The notes beneath the pieces are model-generated. The model worked only from the letters and a program-made list of their open reading frames with translations, had not been told where the DNA came from and ran no database searches. A stretch of DNA of 64,000 nt. Origin: Polaribacter dokdonensis. Lineage in GTDB: Bacteria > Bacteroidota > Bacteroidia > Flavobacteriales > Flavobacteriaceae. The DNA lies in contig NZ_CP101505.1 in the NCBI RefSeq assembly GCF_024362345.1, forward strand, positions 3,023,454 through 3,087,453. The letters are read 5' to 3'. Of this stretch, positions 1 to 9,298 are shown piece by piece. Position 1 is the first letter of the stretch. Every line of letters begins with the position of its first letter. A program made the position numbers and the translations under genes.

Positions 1-1572
1 AACTATGTTTAAGAATTGCCAATAAGTTCTTTCTTTATAGGCTTTTTGCTTATCTAAAGTATTTATTTTTAAGGTTTTATTTCTTAGATTGATTAAGCCA
101 GAATCGTCTAATAAATAATCTACAGCATTCATTAAGAAGTCTTTATTTCCAAATTCTTGATTTGTCCATTTATCTCTAGATAAATCTGTAGGTTGCCCTT
201 TTAAAATTTGATTTTTTGCAATATCACCATCAGAAATTACAATCATTTTATTGTTAGCAGTAGACCCTTGAAATAGATTGGTTTTAAAGGGTTTTACTCT
301 ATTTTTATAGGCTGATTTAAAATTACCCTCTAATAAAACTGCAAATAATTGATTACCTGCTGCATAATCTTCTTCCTTAGGTTCTTCAGCAATAGATTGT
401 AATTCAATTATTGATGGTGTACCCACTTTTCTGGTTAATGGAGAACTTACTAAAAGTGGTATTTTTTTAATATCATTTTTTAAAGTGTCTATTTGATTTG
501 CAAATTGCAAACGCACATTACCTACGTTTTTAGTTATAGGATGATAAGGATTGCCTGAAACTAAAGGATGATAAAACCAATCTAAATTTTGATACTGAGT
601 TTGGTTGCCAACATTTCCAGTAGCCAATGCAATTTGTGCAGCATATAAATCTTTAACTAAAGTTGAATTTATTCTTACTCCATAAGAAAATAATAAATCT
701 GTTAAATTTAAATCTCTTGGGTAAGCCAACATTTTACCTGTGGCTAACAAGCTGTCTTGATCTGCTTGTACATTATCTAACATCCAAAGAGTTTTACCAC
801 CATTTGTAATGTATTGGTCTAATGTGAATTTTTCTGCTTCTGTAAATTTTTGTGTTGGTTTTGTAATTATAGCTAAATCTATAGAAATTAAATCTTGTAA
901 AGTTTGCTGAGGGTTTGAAGCCACAGAATCTAAAGGAAACTTTGTTAATCTGTATTTTTTAGAAACTTCACTCAAAAAACTATATTGATAAATGTCTTGC
1001 AATTGTCCATTTCCTGTAAGCAGCACTACATTTTTTTGTTTTTCTTTTAATATGCTATTTGTAGCAGATAAAAAACTGTATTCTAAATTTTCAATGGCTT
1101 TTTGCAGTTGCTCTTCTTGGCTAGCAACAATGACTGTTGGTAAAAGTGAAACAACCTTAGTTTTATTGTCAAAATTAAGTTCTGCCCAAGGAAAAATAAT
1201 TGCTTCAGATAATTTACCATCTTCTTCTACAGTAAGTTGACTAGGCATCATGCCTTTTTTAATTAAGGTTTCTCTTTGATAATCAGGATTTTCGAAATGA
1301 ATTTTAATCTGACTATTTTCTGCAGCCAATTCTTCTAAAAACTGTCTGGTTTCTATCTGTAATCTTTTAAATTCTGATGGAAAATCGCCTTCTAAATAAA
1401 CAGTGATAAAAAGTGGTTCTTTTACCTCTGATAAGATTGCTTTTGTGGTTTCTGAAAGTGTATATCTTTTATCCGCTGTTAAATCGAATCTTTTATAAAA
1501 AGATTGATTTGCCACATTTAAAATGATTAAACCAAGGAATAAAACAGCTATATATTTTATGTTCTTATTCAT
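1..1572 (-). CDS. gldG: Gliding motility ABC transporter component GldG (3' end outside window)
   Basis: Partial gene running off the left edge: 524 codons are open from the ATG at 1572 with no stop. It was translated by hand from the minus strand. The product begins MNKNIKYIAVLFLGLIIL, an N-terminal membrane anchor at about residues 4-24, followed by a long periplasmic region of the ABC_transp_aux/GldG type. The last visible residues (YWQFLNIV) match the point where GldG enters its C-terminal membrane segment, so perhaps 30-40 residues are missing. With GldA (not in the window) and GldF it forms the ABC complex required for gliding in Flavobacterium johnsoniae. Its start overlaps the end of gldF by 8 bases, so the two are translationally coupled. 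The family call is firm, and the exact role of the complex is still unsettled in the literature. Confidence 0.88.
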   Translation of the reverse strand, partial: MNKNIKYIAVLFLGLIILNVANQSFYKRFDLTADKRYTLSETTKAILSEVKEPLFITVYLEGDFPSEFKRLQIETRQFLEELAAENSQIKIHFENPDYQRETLIKKGMMPSQLTVEEDGKLSEAIIFPWAELNFDNKTKVVSLLPTVIVASQEEQLQKAIENLEYSFLSATNSILKEKQKNVVLLTGNGQLQDIYQYSFLSEVSKKYRLTKFPLDSVASNPQQTLQDLISIDLAIITKPTQKFTEAEKFTLDQYITNGGKTLWMLDNVQADQDSLLATGKMLAYPRDLNLTDLLFSYGVRINSTLVKDLYAAQIALATGNVGNQTQYQNLDWFYHPLVSGNPYHPITKNVGNVRLQFANQIDTLKNDIKKIPLLVSSPLTRKVGTPSIIELQSIAEEPKEEDYAAGNQLFAVLLEGNFKSAYKNRVKPFKTNLFQGSTANNKMIVISDGDIAKNQILKGQPTDLSRDKWTNQEFGNKDFLMNAVDYLLDDSGLINLRNKTLKINTLDKQKAYKERTYWQFLNIV

Positions 1573-2284
1573 TTTCTAAACGTGTTTTAGTAATGAATAA
1601 AAAGAAAAATGTAATACTTAAAAAGTAAACAATATCTCTAGTGTCAATAACTCCTCTAGATATACTTTTAAAATGTTCGTTAATGCCCAATTGTTGAATT
1701 GCAAAACTGTTGCTATTAAAAGATGATGCAATAGCATCAAAACCATAGAAAAGAATAAAAGTGATAAATACACTTAAGATAAAAGCAACAATTTGATTTT
1801 TAGATAATGTTGATGTAAACAAACCAACAGCTGTATAAGTAGATGCTAAAAACAGCAAGCCTAAATAAGAGCCAATGGTACTTCCAAAATCAATATTACC
1901 TAAAGGATTCCCTAATTGATAAACTGTATAGACATATATAAAGGTTGGTATAATTGCTATAATAATTAATAAAAGAGATGCTAAAAATTTACCAAATATA
2001 ATTTGCCAATTAGAAACAGGGTTGGTTTTTAAAAGCTCTATTGTTCCAGTATTATATTCATCTGCAAAACTTTTCATTGTAATTGCAGGTATTAGAAATA
2101 AAAATACCCAAGGAGCTAAATAAAAAAACGGAGTTACATCTGCAAAACCAGCATTTAAAATATTAAAGTCATCATTAAAAATGAACAAGAATAAACCATT
2201 GATTAACAAGAAAACTCCAATTACTAAATACGCAATTGGGCTTGCAAAAAATGAAGTAAATTCCTTCTTTAGAATTGGGTACAT
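1565..2284 (-). CDS. gldF: Gliding motility ABC transporter permease GldF
   Basis: The 239-residue product is an ABC-2 type permease with about six membrane segments, beginning MYPILKKEFTSFFASPIAYL. The motif SFADEYNTGTIELLKTNPVS, about residue 70, is the cytoplasmic coupling region typical of this family. It is the membrane subunit of the Gld ABC transporter with GldA and GldG. Its start shares one base with the stop of the upstream acetyltransferase gene, and its end overlaps gldG, so the three are likely cotranscribed. The ATPase gldA is not in the window, which is usual because gldA lies apart from gldFG in F. johnsoniae. Confidence 0.92.
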   Translation of the reverse strand: MYPILKKEFTSFFASPIAYLVIGVFLLINGLFLFIFNDDFNILNAGFADVTPFFYLAPWVFLFLIPAITMKSFADEYNTGTIELLKTNPVSNWQIIFGKFLASLLLIIIAIIPTFIYVYTVYQLGNPLGNIDFGSTIGSYLGLLFLASTYTAVGLFTSTLSKNQIVAFILSVFITFILFYGFDAIASSFNSNSFAIQQLGINEHFKSISRGVIDTRDIVYFLSITFFFLFITKTRLENE

Positions 2285-2808
2285 TAATTGATATCTAATT
2301 TATAAATACGATTAAAATCGTAAGTTTTACATCTTCTTTCTGGTTGAAATACAAAGTTTAGCTTCTCTAATAACGCTATTGAAGCTAAATTATTTTTATG
2401 TGTAAATGCTTCAAGTGTTTTTAATTTCATTGATTTTTCTGCGAATGCTATTACTATTTCTAAAACTTCTGTCATTAAACCTTGCTGATGATATTCAGGC
2501 TTTAGTTTGTAACCAATTTCAGTATAATTTAAATCCAAATTAATGTTGTGAAAAACTACACTGCCAATAACTTTCTGATTAAATTCAATAAGCCAAAATA
2601 TTCTTTTTTTTACTTGAAAAAGCGCTTTACATGTTTCAATAAAATTTTTTGCTTCTTTGGTGCTTTCTATTCTTTTTGTGCCTACAAATTTATTAATTTC
2701 TTGGCTAGAACGTAATTCAAAAACGGATTTTATATCTTTTAAATTTGCTTCTCTAATAACTAGTCTTTCTGTATGTAATGTTGGTATTTCTAGAAAATTA
2801 TAATTCAT
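2284..2808 (-). CDS. GNAT-family N-acetyltransferase (RimJ/RimL-like)
   Basis: The 174-residue product opens with the RimJ-type pattern LHTERLVIREANLKDIKSV. The acetyl-CoA binding loop is visible as GYKLKPEYHQQGLMTEVLE at about residues 101-119. It ends with the usual family pattern LEKLNFVFQPERR. The family acetylates amino groups of proteins or small molecules, and no substrate can be read from the sequence. It sits in a tight minus-strand run between the ABM-domain gene and gldF, touching gldF by one base. The operon position does not by itself imply a role in gliding. Confidence 0.85.
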   Translation of the reverse strand: MNYNFLEIPTLHTERLVIREANLKDIKSVFELRSSQEINKFVGTKRIESTKEAKNFIETCKALFQVKKRIFWLIEFNQKVIGSVVFHNINLDLNYTEIGYKLKPEYHQQGLMTEVLEIVIAFAEKSMKLKTLEAFTHKNNLASIALLEKLNFVFQPERRCKTYDFNRIYKLDIN

Positions 2809-2825
2809 TTACATTGAATTTAATT

Positions 2826-3122
2826 CTAAGTAAGACTTACCATTTTATTAACACTCCAGGCTTCAGGTTTATCGTTAAAATATCCCTTAGTTTGTTGCCA
2901 AGTTGCTTTAAAAAAATCTGAATTTCTATAACGTTCTAAATCACTTTCGTCTTTCCAATAAGAATATGTAAAAAAGACTTCTGGATTGTTTTTATCTTGA
3001 TACAACTCTAATAACTCACATCCTTCAGAAGCTCTTATCTTCAGTTTCTTTTCTTCGAACATTGCTTGAAATTCAGCAATATATTTAGAGTGCAAACTCA
3101 TTTTTACAATTCGTACAAACAT
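2826..3122 (-). CDS. Antibiotic-biosynthesis-monooxygenase (ABM) domain protein
   Basis: This 98-residue single-domain protein has a dimeric ferredoxin-like ABM fold, judged by MFVRIVKMSLHSKYIAEF at the start, GCELLELYQDKNNPEVFFTY in the middle and a W at about residue 75 in TWQQTKGYF. ABM proteins include haem-degrading and quinol monooxygenases but many have no known activity, so the name should not be read as a reaction. It lies two bases downstream of the SAM hydrolase gene, so both are very probably on one transcript. Confidence 0.75.
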   Translation of the reverse strand: MFVRIVKMSLHSKYIAEFQAMFEEKKLKIRASEGCELLELYQDKNNPEVFFTYSYWKDESDLERYRNSDFFKATWQQTKGYFNDKPEAWSVNKMVSLT

Positions 3123-3124
3123 AG

Positions 3125-3985
3125 TTAAGTTAATGGTGTGAATTCTGGTTTAGATTCTGTAAAGAACTCAATAATTATTGGGTCTCTATAGGCTAACCCT
3201 AATAATGTGCAAGCACCTCCAACAGTATTTAGGTTGCTTTTATAAATTGCAATTTCTAAAAATCCTGCTGAATTAAAAATGGTTAATTTATTACCATCAA
3301 ATTGGCTAGAATTATTGGAATTATTGCCAGTAATTTCATTATACCTGCTATATATTTTATCGAAAGAATACCTAGAAGCGTTAATCTTAAAGGCTCTTCC
3401 TTTACCAACATCATTAAACATTTTCTTACTAATATTGGTAATTACATTTCCATAATTGTCAATATATAAAACCCCTCCAATAATTTGTGTTTGGGCCTGA
3501 TTTACTTTTGGTTGAATTTCAATTAACTTCTTGTACTCTTTAATTTCTCTACCAATTACTGTTAAATTACCACCTCTAGCAATAAAACAAGCCACTTTTA
3601 CAAAAACATCTAATACAGGAAAACTACTTTCAATACGATCATGAATATTGATTTCTACAATTTTGGTAGGCTGAATTTCTGAAGCTATCATCGAAATAAT
3701 TCCATTATCTGGACAAACAAAGTAATGATTGTCTAATTCAATAGCTATGTGTTTGTTATCTGCACTTAACTCAGAATCAACACCAACAATATGTATGGTT
3801 CCTTCAGGAAAACTCTTATACGAGTTTTTTAAAATATAGGCAGTTTCAGTAATATTAAAAGGAGAAATTTCATGAGTAATATCTACAATTCTAGCCTCAG
3901 CTAATTCTGTATAAATTGCTCCTTTTACAGCACCTACAAAGTGGTCTTTAGTTCCAAAATCTGTTGTTAATGTTATAAAAGACAT
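3125..3985 (-). CDS. S-adenosylmethionine hydrolase (SAM hydroxide adenosyltransferase, DUF62 family)
   Basis: The 286-residue protein starts MSFITLTTDFGTKDHFVGA, the DUF62 signature. FVCPDNGIISMI at about residue 89 and YIDNYGNVITNIS at about residue 174 are the conserved loops of the two-domain fold. Characterised members split SAM with water or hydroxide into adenosine and methionine. Chlorinase and fluorinase relatives carry halide-binding changes that I do not attempt to resolve here. It is the first gene of a minus-strand run (SAM hydrolase, ABM, GNAT, gldF, gldG), divergent from phoH across about 130 bases. Confidence 0.88.
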   Translation of the reverse strand: MSFITLTTDFGTKDHFVGAVKGAIYTELAEARIVDITHEISPFNITETAYILKNSYKSFPEGTIHIVGVDSELSADNKHIAIELDNHYFVCPDNGIISMIASEIQPTKIVEINIHDRIESSFPVLDVFVKVACFIARGGNLTVIGREIKEYKKLIEIQPKVNQAQTQIIGGVLYIDNYGNVITNISKKMFNDVGKGRAFKINASRYSFDKIYSRYNEITGNNSNNSSQFDGNKLTIFNSAGFLEIAIYKSNLNTVGGACTLLGLAYRDPIIIEFFTESKPEFTPLT

Positions 3986-4112
3986 TAATTATAGGTGTTA
4001 ATTAAATGTGTAAAAGTTGTTAATTACTTAACGCAAATCTAATGAATTTAGTACTTTTAATTACTACATTTAGTTTAATAATTCTTACTAACACACTAAT
4101 AAATCTAATCAT

Positions 4113-5066
4113 TTGAACGAACGCATTATAGAGTTAACAGAAATAGATCCTAAAGATTTTTTTGGAACACAAAATAGTACAGTAGAACAATTAAAAAGAT
4201 ATTTTCCAAAAATTAAAATTGTTGCAAGAGGCGCAAAATTAAAAATATATGGAGAATCAGATATTTTAGATGAATTCGAAATTCGTTTTGAACGATTGGT
4301 AAAGTATTTTAACAGATATAATAAGTTAGATGAAAATAGTATAGAACGTATTTTAACGTCTACAGGAAATGAAGAAAAAACAACTGCAGCTAAAAATAGT
4401 AAAGATGTTTTAGTGCATGGTGTAAATGGTAAATTGATAAAAGCCCAAACACAAAATCAACGTAAAATGGTTTCGTTGATGGAAAAAAATGACATGCTAT
4501 TTGCAGTAGGTCCTGCAGGTACAGGAAAAACGTATACAGCAGTTGCTTTAGCTGTTAAGGCTTTGAAAGAGAAGGAGGTGCGTAGAATTATTTTAACAAG
4601 GCCAGCAGTTGAGTCTGGAGAAAATTTAGGCTTTTTACCTGGAGATTTAAAAGAGAAATTAGATCCATACATGCAACCTTTATATGATGGATTAAGAGAT
4701 ATGATTCCTCATGAAAAACTAGAGTCTCATTTAGAAAAAGGAATCATTCAAATAGCACCTTTAGCATTTATGAGAGGTAGAACCTTAGATAATGCTTTTG
4801 TAATTTTAGATGAAGCTCAAAATACAACTCATAGCCAAATGAAAATGTTTTTAACAAGAATGGGTAAGAGTGCTAAATTTATTATTACAGGAGATCCAGG
4901 TCAAATAGATTTACCTAGAAAACAAGTTTCTGGTTTAAAAGAATCGTTGTTAGCCTTAAAAGATATAGATGGTATTGCACATGTATATTTAGACGATAAA
5001 GATGTAGTAAGACACAGACTTGTAAAACGTATTATAAAAGCTTACAAAAGTATAGAAACAGAATAA
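4113..5066 (+). CDS. phoH: PhoH-like ATPase
   Basis: The 317-residue cytoplasmic P-loop NTPase has Walker A GPAGTGKT at about residues 134-141 and Walker B FVILDEAQN at about 229-237. The preceding region (about 20-80) resembles the KH-like N-terminal part of PhoH2/YbeZ proteins. YbeZ-type PhoH works with the YbeY RNase in ribosome and RNA metabolism. The start is TTG at 4113: no ATG or GTG fits before the conserved NERIIELTEI, and the upstream in-frame stop is at 4089-4091. It is transcribed alone on the plus strand, divergent from the SAM hydrolase gene. Confidence 0.9.
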   Translation: MNERIIELTEIDPKDFFGTQNSTVEQLKRYFPKIKIVARGAKLKIYGESDILDEFEIRFERLVKYFNRYNKLDENSIERILTSTGNEEKTTAAKNSKDVLVHGVNGKLIKAQTQNQRKMVSLMEKNDMLFAVGPAGTGKTYTAVALAVKALKEKEVRRIILTRPAVESGENLGFLPGDLKEKLDPYMQPLYDGLRDMIPHEKLESHLEKGIIQIAPLAFMRGRTLDNAFVILDEAQNTTHSQMKMFLTRMGKSAKFIITGDPGQIDLPRKQVSGLKESLLALKDIDGIAHVYLDDKDVVRHRLVKRIIKAYKSIETE

Positions 5067-5223
5067 AGTAGAGTTTTAATCTTCATGAAATTTGTTTAGA
5101 TCTTTTTATTTATCTTAGAGATAAGAAGTAAGGAAGAATCACTAAAATCGACTCTTATTTTTTAACGGTATAATTTTTGATTCAATTCAGAGATAGTTTA
5201 TTTTTACTATTAGTTAATTTTGT

Positions 5224-7827
5224 ATGAGGTTATTAGCATTCTTTTTGCTTTTATTTTCTACACTTGCTTATGCACAGTGTCCACCTGCAGGTCAAGATCA
5301 TTTTCTTTCTTCTCAAGAAAAGGTAGATGCTTTTGTTGCTGCTTATAGTGGCTGTCAAAGAATTGAGGGTAATATAGATATTGTTCAAGGATTAGTTGGC
5401 ACTGCAGATACAGGTGAAGATCCAACACCGATAACTGATATTACAGGACTGTATTTCTTAAAAGTAATTAATGGCGATTTTCGTATTTCTGTAGATATTG
5501 CAGAACTAGATGGTTTTAATAACCTTACAGATGTAAATGGTCATTTTGTAATTACAAGTTCCAATTCTCTTACAAAAATTAGTGGCTTTAATAATTTAGT
5601 AAATGCAAAAAGTGTAACTATTGCTCTAAACCCTATTTTAACAGAAGTTGGTGGTTTTAGTAAATTAAATCGTGTTTTCGAAAGCTTAGAAATTGGTAAC
5701 AGTCCAGGAATTCAAACCATTACTGGGTTTGAGAATTTGCAACTAATTGGTGGTGAACTAAATATTAGTAAAAACCCTGTGCTTACAAGTATGCCTTCTT
5801 TTAATAAAGTAGAAACTATTGGAGAAGACTTAAACCTAACCTTAAACCCTGTTTTAGAGGAAGCAATTGGTTTCGAAAAATTAGTATCTATTGGAAATGA
5901 TTTAAATATCGAAAATGTAAAAATTATTAGAGGATTTGAACAACTTAGAACCATAGATCGTTTTTTCGATATTCGAGGTGAAGGAGTAGAAGAGGTGCCC
6001 AATTTTCCTTTGTTGGAAACAGTTGGTGCTGCTTTTAGAATAGAAAATACAAGCGTAAGAAATATAGAAGGTTATAATTCTTTAAAAAGAGTTGGTGAAC
6101 AATATTTTTTAGAAGATTGGTTCATTGTTAGTAATAACAGACTATTAAGTTCAGTAATTGGTTTTGGTCAATTTGAGAAAGTAGAAGGTAATGTAGAAGT
6201 TCAGAATAACCCACTATTGAGTGATTGTTCTTGGCTTTGTAATATTATCAATAATGGAGAAATTACAGGCTCATTAATCATTCAAGATAATATAGGCGAT
6301 TGTATCTCTGCAATTGCAGTAATTCTTATCTGTGATATTGATTTTGATGATGATACCATTGCAAATGTGGTAGATTTAGATGATGATAATGATGGTATTT
6401 TAGATACTTTAGAAGGTAATGGAACTAGAGATACAGATAACGATGGTTATCCAGATTCAATGGATTTAGATAGTGATAATGATGGTTGTTTTGATGTATT
6501 AGAATCTGGTTTCGAAGACCCAAATGATGATGGAGTTTTAGGTGATTTACCAGATGAAGTTGATTTTAATGGTCTAATCATTAATGAAATTACAGGCTAT
6601 ACAGATCCTGCAGATAGAAATAGCAATAGTTTATACGATTTTCAAGAACTGAACATTCCTAATCCAGGTAAGAATAATATAATAGAACTCTGTAAGAATT
6701 CTAATAATATAGATTTATTTGATGTGCTGTTGGGAACTCCAGATCCAGGAGGAACTTGGTCACCAGCTTTAAACTCAGGTTCAGGAGTTTTCAATGTATT
6801 AGAAGATGCAGAAGGTATCTACACATATACACATTCAGATCCAATATGTGGAGATTTAAGTGCAGAAGTAAAAGTTATATTCTCATCAGATTTAAACCCT
6901 GGTGTTAATACAGAAGTTGTAATTTGCGATGATTTAGTAGAGATTGATTTATTTAGAGCTTTAAAAGGTAATCCTACTCCAAATGGATTTTGGTCTCCTG
7001 AATTGGCAAGTGGTACTAATATTTATAACAAAAATCTCGATTTAGAATCTGAATATAATTACGTACTTATAGATAGAGATTGTGGTACATTACAGGCCAC
7101 AGTTTCTCTTGTAAAATCAGTAGAACCAAATAGTGGTGCTAATGGAGAGTTACAGATTTGTGAATTTGCAGATACTGTAAACTTATTCGATTATTTAGAA
7201 GGAGAACCAGATGAAGGAGGTATTTGGAGTCCATCTCTACCTGATGGAATTTTTAATCCTAGTCAAAATGCTTCTGGTGTTTATTCTTATACCATTGATA
7301 ATGGTGTTTGTGGTAGAGCAACATCAACTGTAAATGTAGAGGTTGTAAGAAATTCTGAATTAAATAACGTTAGAATTCAAGTAAATGATTTTTCATCTAC
7401 TAATAATTCAATAGAAGTTTTTGTTTTTTCTAAAAGAGCATATGAATATTCTTTAGATGGTTTAAATTATCAGCTAGACCCTGTTTTTAATGATGTTGAT
7501 GGAGGTTTACAAACCGTTTACGTAAGAGGTATAGATGGTTGTGAGTTTTATAGTGAAGAAGTTTTTGTAAGAACCTACCCATCATTTTTTACACCTAATA
7601 ATGATGGTGAGAATGACTTTTGGAGATTAAAAGATTTTCCAGACGTTAAATATACAATTCATATTTATTCCAGATTTGGTAGGCTTATTAAATCTTTAAG
7701 CAGCACTACAGGTTTTTGGGATGGTAAAGAAAATGGAAAAGAAATTCAATCTTCAGATTATTGGTTTAAAGTTGTTACAGAAACAGGAGAAGTATTACAT
7801 GGTAATTTTTCTTTATTAAGAAAATGA
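5224..7827 (+). CDS. T9SS type B cargo: secreted LRR/L-domain and thrombospondin type 3 repeat protein
   Basis: This is an 867-residue exported protein. A signal peptide (MRLLAFFLLLFSTLAYAQ) is followed by Receptor-L-like leucine-rich repeats at about 40-340. An acidic calcium-binding TSP type 3 stretch lies at about 370-440 (VDLDDDNDGI, DTDNDGYPDS, DLDSDNDG). Three tandem units of about 75 residues follow at about 487-706, each with an early Cys, a WSP core and a terminal CG. The C-terminal 80 residues (FFTPNNDGENDFW onward) are a gliding-type (type B) T9SS sorting domain. It is expected to be displayed on or released from the cell surface, perhaps as an adhesin. No catalytic motif was seen. 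A TAATTTTG box ends one base before the ATG. Confidence 0.88.
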   Translation: MRLLAFFLLLFSTLAYAQCPPAGQDHFLSSQEKVDAFVAAYSGCQRIEGNIDIVQGLVGTADTGEDPTPITDITGLYFLKVINGDFRISVDIAELDGFNNLTDVNGHFVITSSNSLTKISGFNNLVNAKSVTIALNPILTEVGGFSKLNRVFESLEIGNSPGIQTITGFENLQLIGGELNISKNPVLTSMPSFNKVETIGEDLNLTLNPVLEEAIGFEKLVSIGNDLNIENVKIIRGFEQLRTIDRFFDIRGEGVEEVPNFPLLETVGAAFRIENTSVRNIEGYNSLKRVGEQYFLEDWFIVSNNRLLSSVIGFGQFEKVEGNVEVQNNPLLSDCSWLCNIINNGEITGSLIIQDNIGDCISAIAVILICDIDFDDDTIANVVDLDDDNDGILDTLEGNGTRDTDNDGYPDSMDLDSDNDGCFDVLESGFEDPNDDGVLGDLPDEVDFNGLIINEITGYTDPADRNSNSLYDFQELNIPNPGKNNIIELCKNSNNIDLFDVLLGTPDPGGTWSPALNSGSGVFNVLEDAEGIYTYTHSDPICGDLSAEVKVIFSSDLNPGVNTEVVICDDLVEIDLFRALKGNPTPNGFWSPELASGTNIYNKNLDLESEYNYVLIDRDCGTLQATVSLVKSVEPNSGANGELQICEFADTVNLFDYLEGEPDEGGIWSPSLPDGIFNPSQNASGVYSYTIDNGVCGRATSTVNVEVVRNSELNNVRIQVNDFSSTNNSIEVFVFSKRAYEYSLDGLNYQLDPVFNDVDGGLQTVYVRGIDGCEFYSEEVFVRTYPSFFTPNNDGENDFWRLKDFPDVKYTIHIYSRFGRLIKSLSSTTGFWDGKENGKEIQSSDYWFKVVTETGEVLHGNFSLLRK

Positions 7828-7871
7828 TATCCTAAAAATTAAACTTATTTTTGTAGAAATAACAACACTCT

Positions 7872-8816
7872 ATGAACACAATTAACGAAACTAACTTCGA
7901 GTTTCCAGGTCAAAAATCAATATATAAAGGTAAAGTAAGAGAAGTTTATAATATCAATAATAACCTTTTGGTGATGATTGCCACAGATAGACTTTCTGCT
8001 TTTGATGTTATTTTACCAAGGCAAATTCCTTTTAAAGGGCAAATCTTAAATCAAATAGCAACTAAAATGATGAATGATACATCAGACATTGTTCCTAATT
8101 GGTTAATTGCAAACCCAGATGAGAATGTAGCTGTTGGTCATTTATGTGAACCATTTAAAGTAGAAATGGTTATTAGAGGTTATTTATCTGGTCATGCAGC
8201 TCGTGAATATAAAGCAGGCAAACGCACCTTGTGTGGAGTAGAAATGGCAGAGAATTTAAAAGAGAATGATAAATTTCCAACGCCAATAATAACGCCATCT
8301 ACAAAAGCAGATAATGGAGAACATGATGAAGATATTTCTAGAGAAGCAATTTTAGCAAACGGAATTGTTTCTGAAGAAGACTACCTAATTTTAGAAGATT
8401 ACACCAGAAAATTATTTAAAAGAGGTTCTGAAATTGCTGCTAAAAGAGGCCTAATTCTAGTTGATACTAAATACGAATTTGGTAAAACCAAAGAAGGTAA
8501 TATTGTTTTAATTGACGAAATTCATACTCCAGATTCATCTCGTTATTTTTATGCAGATGGCTATCAAGAAAGACAAAACAAGAATGAAGCTCAAAAACAA
8601 CTTTCTAAAGAATTTGTGCGTCAGTGGTTAATAGAAAATGGTTTTCAAGGTAAAGAAGGTCAAACGATTCCAGAGATGTCTGATGAGAAAATTATTGAAA
8701 TTTCTAATAGATATATAGAGTTGTTTGAACAAATTACTGGAGAGCAATTTGTTAAGGCACAAACAGAGAATGTTTTAGATAGAATAGAAAAAAATGTACT
8801 AGATTTTCTTTCTTAA
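7872..8816 (+). CDS. purC: Phosphoribosylaminoimidazole-succinocarboxamide (SAICAR) synthase
   Basis: The 314-residue enzyme joins CAIR and aspartate with ATP to make SAICAR in purine synthesis. Recognisable blocks are [11 protein letters not shown] near the start (ATP site), [32 protein letters not shown] at about 95-112 and [15 protein letters not shown] at about 213-227. The length fits the longer, eukaryote-like class rather than the 237-residue E. coli form. The stop and the start of the next gene share one base, so the downstream unknown gene is translationally coupled. A possible -7 box TATTTTTG lies at 7846-7853, but with no TTG at the expected distance. Confidence 0.95.
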   Translation: MNTINETNFEFPGQKSIYKGKVREVYNINNNLLVMIATDRLSAFDVILPRQIPFKGQILNQIATKMMNDTSDIVPNWLIANPDENVAVGHLCEPFKVEMVIRGYLSGHAAREYKAGKRTLCGVEMAENLKENDKFPTPIITPSTKADNGEHDEDISREAILANGIVSEEDYLILEDYTRKLFKRGSEIAAKRGLILVDTKYEFGKTKEGNIVLIDEIHTPDSSRYFYADGYQERQNKNEAQKQLSKEFVRQWLIENGFQGKEGQTIPEMSDEKIIEISNRYIELFEQITGEQFVKAQTENVLDRIEKNVLDFLS

Positions 8817-9298
8817 TGAAGGCAAGTACAATAAAACAACTTAAAGACGAATTGTCTCATAAATCTGACCAAGAGCTAAAAGATTTATGTTTACAATTGG
8901 CAAGATTTAAAGTTGAAAATAAAGAATTGCTAACCTATTTGTTGTTTGAAGCTCATGATGAAGATCAATACATTGTAAATTGTAAAAATTTTATTGACAC
9001 TCAGTTTGCTGAAATAGACACGAAGAATGCTTATTATGTGAGAAAGAAAATTCGAAAGATTCTAACATCATCTAAAAAGCTAATCAGGTTTTCTAAAAAG
9101 AAAGATACAGAAGCAGAAATTTTACTTCATTTCTGTAAGAATTTAAAGAATTATAATCCTTATTTTAAAAGAAGCAACCGATTACAAAACATTTTTCAGA
9201 CACAAATAAAAATGGTAAGTAATGCAATTTTAAAATTACACGAAGATTTGCAATATGATTATCAGCAAGAATTAGATAACTTAAGAGATAATGGCTAA
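8816..9298 (+). CDS. Conserved flavobacterial hypothetical protein
   Basis: The 160-residue product is lysine-rich, soluble and probably all-helical, beginning [20 protein letters not shown]. There is no signal peptide, membrane segment or catalytic motif. It resembles small helical DUF proteins of Bacteroidetes, but I cannot assign a family. It is coupled to purC (one-base overlap) and overlaps the next gene by 8 bases, so the three are a transcription unit ending at the hairpin at 9664-9688. Membership of a purC operon is the only functional hint. The coding call is strong because of the tight overlaps and normal codon use. Confidence 0.75.
   Translation: MKASTIKQLKDELSHKSDQELKDLCLQLARFKVENKELLTYLLFEAHDEDQYIVNCKNFIDTQFAEIDTKNAYYVRKKIRKILTSSKKLIRFSKKKDTEAEILLHFCKNLKNYNPYFKRSNRLQNIFQTQIKMVSNAILKLHEDLQYDYQQELDNLRDNG

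Noticed and set aside
992-1240. Plus-strand open frame of 82 codons
   Set aside because: It lies antisense inside gldG, whose translation is continuous and recognisable. Its composition looks like reverse-complement noise.
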